Below are positions 57,888-64,000 of a stretch of DNA of 64,000 nucleotides, piece by piece. How positions within the stretch are numbered: position 1 is the first letter of the stretch; the number at the start of each line of letters is the position of its first letter. The notes beneath the pieces are model-generated. The model made no database searches and was not told where the DNA came from. It worked only from the letters and a program-made list of their open reading frames with translations. Made by a program: the position numbers and the translations under genes. Origin of the DNA: Vreelandella massiliensis (GTDB lineage: Bacteria; Pseudomonadota; Gammaproteobacteria; Pseudomonadales; Halomonadaceae); the NCBI RefSeq assembly GCF_900155385.1, contig NZ_LT699744.1, forward strand, positions 916,012 through 980,011, in the 5' to 3' direction.

Positions 57888-59162
57888 TTAAACCTTAGCC
57901 GCCACTAATGCCTGATCGATATCGGCGAGCAAATCATCTACGTGCTCGATACCGATCGACAAACGCACCATGTCGGGCGTGACACCGGCTGTGCCCAATT
58001 CTTGCTCGTTGAGCTGACGGTGAGTGGTCGACGCCGGGATGGACGAGCAGCTTTTGGCATCGCCAATATTCACCAAACGCAGAATCAGCCCGAGCGCGTC
58101 ATAAAAACGCTCCGCCGCCTCTTGGCCGCCTTCGATGCCAAAACTTAAGATGCCCGAGGCTTGCCCCTGCATATAACGCTCGGCCAGGGCGTGATCAGGA
58201 TGGCTCTCAAGCCCGGCGTAGTGAACCCACTTTACTTGCGGGTGCGCCTCTAGGTGCTTCGCCACTGTCAGGGTGTTGGCACAGATGCGCTCGATACGCA
58301 GCGATAGCGTTTCCAGGCCTTGCAGCAGGTTCCAAGCGGCTTGCGCTGAGAGCGCCGCCCCCATGTTGCGCAGCGGTACGACACGCGCCCTGGCGATGAA
58401 AGCTGCCTCGCCGACATCGCGGGTATAGCTGACGCCGTGGTAGGAGACATCCGGTTCGGTGAGAAGCGGAAAGCGATTGGCATGTTCGGCCCAAGGGAAC
58501 CGGCCGGAATCGACAATCACGCCGCCCACCGTCGTGCCGTGGCCGCCGATGTACTTGGTCGCCGAATGCACCACGATGTCCGCGCCATGCTCAATCGGAC
58601 GGCATAGGAAAGGGGTTGCCGTGGTATTATCAACAATCACCGGGACACCATGGCGATGGGCAATCTCCGCCAGCTTGGCCAGATCCACCACCCCGCCCGA
58701 GGGGTTGCCGATACTTTCGCAATAAACCGCTTTCGTGCGGCCATCAATCAAGGCCTCGATGCCGTCGAAATCGTCCTTATCGGCAAAGCGCACGTTGATG
58801 CCCTGACGTGGCAGAGTATGGGCGAAAAGGTTGTAAGTGCCGCCGTAAAGCTCGCTAATCGAGACGATATTGTCTCCGGCCTCGGCAATCGTCTGGATCG
58901 CATAGGTGATCGCCGCCATGCCGGAGGCCACGGCCAGGCCCGCAAGCCCCCCTTCCAACGCCGCAACACGCTGCTCCAGGACCGCGCACGTGGGGTTCAT
59001 AATGCGCGAATAGATATTGCCTTCTACTTTAAGGTCAAAGAGATCCGCCGCGTGCTGGGCGTTATCAAACGAAAACGATGTGGTTTGGTGGATGGGCACA
59101 GCCACCGCGTTCTGGCTATCGGGCAAGTAGCCATGGTGGAGGGCGAGGGTTTCACGTTTCAT
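57888..59162 (-). CDS. metY: O-acetylhomoserine sulfhydrylase MetY
   Basis: MetY uses PLP to make homocysteine from O-acetylhomoserine and sulfide, the direct sulfhydrylation route to methionine. The 424-residue Cys/Met-metabolism enzyme has the normal length, with VPIHQTTSFSFDNAQHAADLFDL, YSRIMNPTCAVLEQRVAALEGG, the PLP-binding lysine in HSATKYIGGHGTTVGG and ASTTHRQLNEQELGTAGV near the end. The ATG has AAGGAG six bases upstream. With MetH (11782) it supplies and uses homocysteine, and CysI supplies the sulfide. It is divergent from the SulP permease, and its leader contains nested inverted repeats. Confidence 0.95.
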   Translation of the reverse strand: MKRETLALHHGYLPDSQNAVAVPIHQTTSFSFDNAQHAADLFDLKVEGNIYSRIMNPTCAVLEQRVAALEGGLAGLAVASGMAAITYAIQTIAEAGDNIVSISELYGGTYNLFAHTLPRQGINVRFADKDDFDGIEALIDGRTKAVYCESIGNPSGGVVDLAKLAEIAHRHGVPVIVDNTTATPFLCRPIEHGADIVVHSATKYIGGHGTTVGGVIVDSGRFPWAEHANRFPLLTEPDVSYHGVSYTRDVGEAAFIARARVVPLRNMGAALSAQAAWNLLQGLETLSLRIERICANTLTVAKHLEAHPQVKWVHYAGLESHPDHALAERYMQGQASGILSFGIEGGQEAAERFYDALGLILRLVNIGDAKSCSSIPASTTHRQLNEQELGTAGVTPDMVRLSIGIEHVDDLLADIDQALVAAKV

Positions 59163-59179
59163 GGTTAACTCCTTGTTGT

Positions 59180-59213
59180 GTTTAGATACTGACTGGCGGT
59201 ATCGATGCTAAAC
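59180..59213. promoter_or_regulatory. Nested inverted repeats upstream of metY
   Basis: GTTTAGATAC (59180-59189) faces GTATC (59199-59203) and CTAAAC (59208-59213), so both halves of the left arm have reverse-complement partners on the right. A further CGTTTAG lies about 20 bp beyond. This sits in the 134-bp gap between the divergent metY and SulP genes. An operator for a methionine or sulfur regulator is possible but unproven. Confidence 0.5.
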
Positions 59214-59296
59214 AAGCTTCAACGTTAAGGCCAATATCGTTTAGTCTGGTAGGCCTCGCATTAAGGCGAATCTTGCCCCAACGCATTTAAAGGCTC

Positions 59297-61021
59297 ATGC
59301 TCAAACGCTACTTTCCCATTCTGACTTGGCTTCCCCACTATCATCAGCGCTTGTTCGCGGCTGACGCCTTGGCGGGGCTGATTGTCACCGTGATGGTGAT
59401 TCCCCAGTCGCTTGCGTACGCGCTGCTCGCGGGGTTGCCCGCGGTCGTGGGCCTTTACGCCAGTATTCTGCCGCAGCTGATGTACTCCATGTTCGGCACA
59501 AGCCGCACCTTGGCGGTCGGCCCGGTCGCCATTATCGCGCTGATGACCGGTGCGGCGCTGTCGAGCATTGCAGCCCCGGGAAGTGCGGCCTACTTAGAAG
59601 CCGCCCTGGTGCTGTCGCTACTTTCCGGTGCCATGTTGGTGATCATGGGCTTGCTAAAAATGGGCTTTTTTAGCAATTTTTTAAGCCACCCGGTCATTTC
59701 CGGCTTTCTTACCGCGTCGGGTATACTCATCGCCGTCAGCCAGTTCAGCGCCCTTATTGGCGTTGAAAGCAGTGGCTTTACGCTTGTGGAGCGCCTCACG
59801 ACGCTGCTCCCCAACCTCTCCGCCTTCAACATCCCCACCGCCCTGATAGGCATGGGCACGCTGCTTTTCTTGGTGTTGATGCGCCGCTACGGCAGAAAAA
59901 GCCTGCAGCGCTCAGGAGTCCCTTTTGCGCTAGCGGATCTGATCGCCAAGGCGGGCCCGGTATTTGCCGTGATCACCACCACCTTGGCGACCTGGTATTG
60001 GCAGCTCGATGCCGCTGGCGTTGCCACGGTGGGCGTCATCCCAGCGGGCTTGCCTCCTTTAAGTCTCCCCTTTTCGGATGCCTCGCTGTGGCGCGCGTTA
60101 CTGATCCCGGCGCTTTTGATCAGCTTGGTGGGGTTTGTCGAGTCGGTCTCCATGGGGCAGATGCTCGCCGCCAAGCGGCGCCAGCGTATTTCACCCAATC
60201 AAGAACTCATTGGCCTGGGCGCGGCGAACTTGGCCGCCGGGGTATCAAGCGGTATGCCAGTCACCGGCGGGCTATCCCGCACGGTGATAAATTTTGATGC
60301 CGGCGCGCAAACCCCTGCCGCGGGGGCATTTGCCGCTTTGGGTATCGCGCTTGTCACCTTCGCGTTTACCGGCTGGCTCTACTATTTACCTATTGCGACG
60401 CTGGCGGCGACGATCACGGTTTCCATCCTAACGCTGGTGGATTACCCTACCTTGCGCCAAACATGGCGCTATTCGCGCAGTGATTTTGCCGCCATGGCCA
60501 TCACCATCCTACTCACCCTTGTCGAGGGTATTGAGGCGGGGATTATGGCGGGTATCTCGCTTTCGATTGCGCTGTTTCTCTACCGTACCAGCCGCCCTCA
60601 TAGCGCTTTGGTCGGTCGCGTGCCGGAAACCGAGCATTTTCGTAATATCACCCGCCACGATGTGGAAACCGTGGACCACGTCGCGCTGCTGCGTATTGAT
60701 GAGAGCCTCTATTTTGCCAATGCCCGCTATTTAGAGGACACGCTTTATAACCTGGTCGCGAGTCGTCCTGCCCTTGAGCATGTGGTGATTGTCTGCTCGG
60801 CGGTCAATTTGATTGATGCATCAGCGCTTGAAAGCCTGGAAGCCATCAATTCGCGCCTGAAAGACTCCCACGTCACGCTACATTTGGCCGAAGTGAAAGG
60901 GCCCGTGATGGATAAGCTCAAACTGAGCGACTTACTTGAACAGCTCACCGGTCGCGTCTTTTTGAGCACTTACGCAGCGTGGCGAGAGCTTAGCCGCCCA
61001 CCCGACCAATACGAGGAGTAA
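59297..61021 (+). CDS. SulP-family anion permease with STAS domain
   Basis: The 574-residue SLC26/SulP transporter has a membrane domain of about 430 residues with the family motifs AGLIVTVMVIPQSLAYALLAGLPAVVGLYASILPQLMYSMFGTSRTLAVGPVAI and SGMPVTGGLSRTVINFDAGAQTPAAG. A cytoplasmic STAS domain ends it (about 455-560: LRIDESLYFANARYLEDTL and LIDASALESLEAINSRLK). Members carry sulfate, bicarbonate, C4-dicarboxylates or other anions. The next gene starts six bases after the stop, and it too has a STAS domain. Position beside metY suits sulfate, but SulP specificity cannot be read from sequence. Confidence 0.92.
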   Translation: MLKRYFPILTWLPHYHQRLFAADALAGLIVTVMVIPQSLAYALLAGLPAVVGLYASILPQLMYSMFGTSRTLAVGPVAIIALMTGAALSSIAAPGSAAYLEAALVLSLLSGAMLVIMGLLKMGFFSNFLSHPVISGFLTASGILIAVSQFSALIGVESSGFTLVERLTTLLPNLSAFNIPTALIGMGTLLFLVLMRRYGRKSLQRSGVPFALADLIAKAGPVFAVITTTLATWYWQLDAAGVATVGVIPAGLPPLSLPFSDASLWRALLIPALLISLVGFVESVSMGQMLAAKRRQRISPNQELIGLGAANLAAGVSSGMPVTGGLSRTVINFDAGAQTPAAGAFAALGIALVTFAFTGWLYYLPIATLAATITVSILTLVDYPTLRQTWRYSRSDFAAMAITILLTLVEGIEAGIMAGISLSIALFLYRTSRPHSALVGRVPETEHFRNITRHDVETVDHVALLRIDESLYFANARYLEDTLYNLVASRPALEHVVIVCSAVNLIDASALESLEAINSRLKDSHVTLHLAEVKGPVMDKLKLSDLLEQLTGRVFLSTYAAWRELSRPPDQYEE

Positions 61022-61026
61022 CATCC

Positions 61027-62151
61027 GTGAACGATAACTCCTCGACATCTGCCCAGATTGAGGCCGACGGCGAGCGGCTAGTGCTTGCCGGCGACTGGAC
61101 GCTTGAGCACTTCTATCGCATTCAGCGTAAGCTAAAAAGCCTCGATCCAAGCCAATTTACCACGCTCTGTTTCGATAACGTGACACGCCTTGATACCTCT
61201 GCGGCGCAATTGCTCGTCGAGTGGTTCGACCCTGCGCGCATGCATGAACTTTCATCGCAACTTCCCGCCAGCCGGCGCAGCCTGCTGTTAAGCGTGACCG
61301 AAGCCGTCCAGACCCAGCAACAAGACCCACCGCCCAAGGCCGACGCAAATACGCTAACTCAAGCGGTAGCGCTGCTGGGGCGGCATATGGAGTCGCTTTT
61401 TTTGCAGCAGAAGTACCTGCTCGCCTTTTTGGGCTTGGTGCTTTCGGCCCTGGCGCGCACGCTTTGGCGACCTAAACGCTGGCGCGTGACGGCAACGGTC
61501 TACCATATCCAGCAAACCGGGCTTAACGCGGTTCCTATCGTGGTACTGCTGACATTTATGGTGGGCGCGGTGGTCGCGTTTTTGGGCGCCACGGTGCTAG
61601 AAACGTTTGGCGCCACCATTTACACCGTGAATTTGGTCGCATTCGCGTTTTTGCGCGAGTTTGGTGTCATGCTTGCAGCTATTATGCTGGCCGGGCGCAC
61701 CGCTAGCGCCTTTACCGCGCAACTGGGCTCCATGAAATCCAACGAAGAAGTGGATGCGCTTCACACCCAAGGATTAGACCCGATTGAAGTGCTGGTTCTA
61801 CCGCGCGTGATTGCGCTATGGGTGAGCCTTCCGCTACTGGCATTTATTGGCACGCTTAGTGGCATATTCGGTGGCGCCGTGGTGAGCATGGTCGCGCTCG
61901 ATATTCCGTTGGCCCAGTTCTTGCGCATTGTTGAGCGCGATATTGCCATTACGCATTTTTATGTGGGTATCGTTAAGGCCCCGGTATTCGCATTAGTCAT
62001 TGCGCTTATTGGCTGTGCAGAAGGATTTAACGTCAGCGGCAGCGCCCAATCGGTAGGTGAGCACACCACCTCAAGCGTGGTGCAGTCGATTTTCATGGTA
62101 ATTTTGCTGGATGCGCTAGCCGCGCTCTACTTTATGGAGATGGGCTGGTGA
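61027..62151 (+). CDS. MlaE-type ABC permease with N-terminal STAS domain
   Basis: The 374-residue protein begins with a STAS-like domain (about residues 8-95, CFDNVTRLDTSAAQLLVEWF). An MlaE/YrbE permease follows (about 125-374), recognised by VVLLTFMVGAVVAFLGATVLETFGATIYTVNLVAFAFLREFGVMLAAIMLAGRTASAFTAQLGSMKSNEEVDALHTQGLDPIEVLVLPR. Such permeases form the inner-membrane core of lipid-transport complexes with an ATPase and MCE protein. In E. coli the STAS protein MlaB is separate; here it is fused. Start GTG has GAGGAG upstream. Overlaps the ATPase gene by four bases (GTGA). Confidence 0.93.
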   Translation: MNDNSSTSAQIEADGERLVLAGDWTLEHFYRIQRKLKSLDPSQFTTLCFDNVTRLDTSAAQLLVEWFDPARMHELSSQLPASRRSLLLSVTEAVQTQQQDPPPKADANTLTQAVALLGRHMESLFLQQKYLLAFLGLVLSALARTLWRPKRWRVTATVYHIQQTGLNAVPIVVLLTFMVGAVVAFLGATVLETFGATIYTVNLVAFAFLREFGVMLAAIMLAGRTASAFTAQLGSMKSNEEVDALHTQGLDPIEVLVLPRVIALWVSLPLLAFIGTLSGIFGGAVVSMVALDIPLAQFLRIVERDIAITHFYVGIVKAPVFALVIALIGCAEGFNVSGSAQSVGEHTTSSVVQSIFMVILLDALAALYFMEMGW

Positions 62152-62927
62152 GTGATGAGGACGTCATTGACATTAGGCACTTAGAAAACCGCTTTGGCAC
62201 GCATGTCGTGCATCAAGACCTGAACTTGACCCTAAAACGCGGTGAAATTCTGGGCGTGGTGGGAGGCTCGGGGAGCGGAAAATCGGTACTCATGCGCAGC
62301 ATCGTGGGGCTTAAACCGATTGACGCCGGTGAGATACACGTTTTTGGGCACTCTTTAGACGCGCTAAGCGCCACGCAACGCGCGGCCATGGAACGCCGCT
62401 TTGGGGTGCTATTTCAACAAGGGGCGTTATATAGCTCATTGAACCTGCAGGAGAATATCGCCCTGCCCCTGGTGGAGCATACACCGCTCTCGCGCCAAGA
62501 CGCCGAACACATCGCCCGCATGAAACTCGCCCTCGTGGGACTAAGCCCCAGTGTGGCAAAGCAAATGCCTGCCTCGCTTTCTGGGGGCATGATTAAGCGG
62601 GCTGCGCTCGCCCGGGCACTCGCACTCGACCCAGATGTGCTCTTTTTGGATGAACCCACCGCGGGGCTTGATCCCATCGGGGCGGCCAAGTTCGACCAGC
62701 TGCTGCTGACGCTTCGCGACGCGCTGGGATTTTGTGTCTTTCTCGTGACCCACGATCTCGATACCCTCTATACCACGTGCGACCGCGTCGCCGTGCTATC
62801 GCAAAAGCGCGTGCTGGTGGCCGATACCCTCGAGAACGTGGCCGCCACTGACGATGAATGGGTCCATGACTACTTTCATGGCCCACGCGGGCGCGCGGCC
62901 AAGGCTGCTGCCGAGGAGGCAAATTAA
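62148..62927 (+). CDS. MlaF-type ABC ATPase of lipid transport
   Basis: The 259-residue ATPase has Walker A GGSGSGKSVLMRS (about residue 38), the Q-loop VLFQQGALYSSL, signature LSGGMIKRAALARALAL (the GGM variant typical of MlaF) and Walker B VLFLDEPTAGLDPIGAAKFDQLLL, then the H-loop VTHDLDTLY. It energises lipid movement between the membranes. It starts at a GTG that overlaps the permease stop, and its own stop overlaps the MCE gene start (TAATG). Confidence 0.94.
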   Translation: MSDEDVIDIRHLENRFGTHVVHQDLNLTLKRGEILGVVGGSGSGKSVLMRSIVGLKPIDAGEIHVFGHSLDALSATQRAAMERRFGVLFQQGALYSSLNLQENIALPLVEHTPLSRQDAEHIARMKLALVGLSPSVAKQMPASLSGGMIKRAALARALALDPDVLFLDEPTAGLDPIGAAKFDQLLLTLRDALGFCVFLVTHDLDTLYTTCDRVAVLSQKRVLVADTLENVAATDDEWVHDYFHGPRGRAAKAAAEEAN

Positions 62928-63877
62928 TGGAAACGCGTGCTCATCACGTCGTGATTGGCCTTTTCACCCTGCTGACGCTAACGGCGGCGGTGCTGTTTTC
63001 GCTGTGGATGACGAAAGCGAGCCTAGAACGGGAATATCAGCACGTTGAAGTGGTCTTCCATCGCGCGGTTAGCGGTTTAAGTGTCGGAAGCCGCGTCGAG
63101 TACAGCGGCATCGACGTGGGTGATGTCGTTAATATGCGCCTAAACCCCGAGGATCCACGCGAAGTGTTAGCCCTTATACGCGTTGAGGCCGGCGTGCCGA
63201 TTAAGGAAGACACGCGCGCGCGGTTGGGGCTTGCCAATATCACCGGCAGCATGACCTTACAGCTTTACGGTGGCACCCCAGAGAGCCCGCTATTGACCTC
63301 ATCCGACGGCAGCCCGCCGCAAATTCTCGCCGAACCTTCGCCGCTTTACTCGCTTTTATCGGACGGCGAAGCCATCGTCAGCAATGCGAGTCAGTTACTC
63401 AGCAATCTCAACACACTCTTTGAAGAAGAGAGCACGGAACGTATCAGCCGTATTATCGCCAATGTGGAATCCATCAGCGCAGGATTAGCCGGCCAGCAGC
63501 AACAGTTTGAGCGCAGCATGCAAGCGTTCTCCGGCCTCACGCAAGAAGCCCGCGCGACGCTGGAAAGCCTTAATTCACTCAACCAAGAAGCCAACCGTCT
63601 GCTCACAAATGAGGGCAACGAACTCGTCGTCTCCTCTACCCGCGCCGCCGATTCGCTGAACCAAGTCTCGCAGCGTCTAAGCGTTCTCATCGAGACCAAT
63701 GCCCCGACGCTTGAAACCACGCTGGAGAGTGCCGCTGCCGGCGCCCAATCACTGGCACCGGCGCTCGACGAGCTACGCAAGACCCTCAATAACATTAATC
63801 GCGTCACCCGACGCCTAGAGGAGAACCCACAAGAGTTTCTCTTCGGCGGCGAAACCGTTCAGGAGTTCCGGCCATGA
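62927..63877 (+). CDS. MCE-domain (MlaD-like) lipid-transport protein
   Basis: The 316-residue protein has one N-terminal membrane helix (about residues 8-26, VVIGLFTLLTLTAAVLFSLWM) and a periplasmic MCE domain (about 38-125: VFHRAVSGLSVGSRVEYSGIDVGDVVNMRL, VPIKEDTRARLGLANITGSMTLQLYGG). A long helical tail follows, with heptad-like segments (LFEEESTERISRIIANVESISAGLAGQQQQFERSMQAF). MCE proteins form hexameric rings or tubes that bind lipids between the membranes. It carries one MCE domain, unlike the multi-domain PqiB/YebT tubes. It overlaps the next gene by four bases. Confidence 0.92.
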   Translation: METRAHHVVIGLFTLLTLTAAVLFSLWMTKASLEREYQHVEVVFHRAVSGLSVGSRVEYSGIDVGDVVNMRLNPEDPREVLALIRVEAGVPIKEDTRARLGLANITGSMTLQLYGGTPESPLLTSSDGSPPQILAEPSPLYSLLSDGEAIVSNASQLLSNLNTLFEEESTERISRIIANVESISAGLAGQQQQFERSMQAFSGLTQEARATLESLNSLNQEANRLLTNEGNELVVSSTRAADSLNQVSQRLSVLIETNAPTLETTLESAAAGAQSLAPALDELRKTLNNINRVTRRLEENPQEFLFGGETVQEFRP

Positions 63878-64000
63878 GACACCCCGCTGCCCTTAAACCG
63901 ATCGCGTTGCTGCTGCTGATCATGCTACTCACCAGCGGCTGTTCGGTGCTGCCTGAGAATACCCCGAATCAGCTTTACCGCCTTCCTGCCCCGGAGATGT
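63874..64000 (+). CDS. ABC-type transport auxiliary lipoprotein (PqiC-like), 3' end cut by window
   Basis: The first 42 residues are visible. A basic start and hydrophobic core (MRHPAALKPIALLLLIMLLTS) lead to a lipobox ending in GC at about residue 23, followed by SVLPENTPNQLYRLP, the pattern of the DUF330/PqiC outer-membrane lipoproteins that accompany MCE transporters. Overlap of ATGA with the MCE gene makes it part of the same operon. The rest lies outside the window. Confidence 0.82.
   Translation, partial: MRHPAALKPIALLLLIMLLTSGCSVLPENTPNQLYRLPAPEM

Overview
The window looks like a piece of a halophilic gammaproteobacterial chromosome, most likely Halomonas or a close relative (Halomonadaceae). 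The reasons are an ectABC ectoine operon, very Halomonas-like protein sequences, moderately high GC, and Escherichia/Pseudomonas-type neighbourhoods (gloB-yafS-like-rnhA-dnaQ, yejABEF-rsuA, yccA-tusDCB). It is almost entirely chromosomal housekeeping and metabolic sequence. I see no prophage, insertion sequence, CRISPR array or rRNA. There is one tRNA, tRNA-Ser(TGA).

Layout. 1-2374: the end of ectA, then ectB and ectC and a terminator. 2381-2941: a DUF3833 lipoprotein. 3047-3074: a near-canonical XerC/XerD dif site, which places the window at the replication terminus. 3172-6579: a three-gene envelope system (retropepsin-like lipoprotein, inactive-transglutaminase 7TM protein, ATP-grasp ligase). 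6611-8365: zur-like regulator, hisI, yidD and sufE. 8417-10863: a tyrosine recombinase divergent from a KfrA-like coiled-coil protein, with nested inverted repeats between them. 10913-19236: nfuA, metH, a MATE transporter, sulfite reductase (cysI) and DUF934. 19336-24122: Smr protein, GGCT-like protein, WrbA-like flavoprotein, DUF2069, cytochrome b, AzlCD and pdxH. 24227-28783: a Pat-type lysine acetyltransferase divergent from an HDAC-like deacetylase, then an XRE-cupin regulator.

28831-37041: tusBCD (no tusE), Bax-inhibitor-1 protein, dienelactone-hydrolase-like protein, TauE/SafE exporter, tRNA-Ser, NhaP2-type antiporter, an orphan NMT1-like binding protein and an exonuclease/GIY-YIG fusion. 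37056-42884: esterase, queuosine-precursor transporter, propionyl-CoA synthetase, an ArsR regulator with the two cysteines of the BigR/SqrR persulfide sensors, sohB and an SCP2 protein. 42976-47859: nudC, dnaQ, rnhA, methyltransferase, gloB and an MltD-like transglycosylase. 47897-55060: yejABEF, rsuA and a YafV-like amidase. 55169-59162: rarD, an MCP with a C-terminal sensor, and metY. 59297-64000: a SulP permease leading into an Mla/Pqi-type lipid-transport operon that runs off the window.

Three themes recur. Osmoadaptation: ectABC, and possibly the ATP-grasp/retropepsin system and the cation/proton antiporter. Sulfur handling: MetH, MetY, CysI/DUF934, TauE/SafE, SulP, TusBCD, SufE, NfuA and the BigR-like sensor. 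Envelope maintenance: the MCE operon, MltD, SohB, YejABEF and YidD. Starts were chosen by visible ribosome-binding sites and family length. Every function is inferred by recognising motifs and neighbourhoods; no database search was run.
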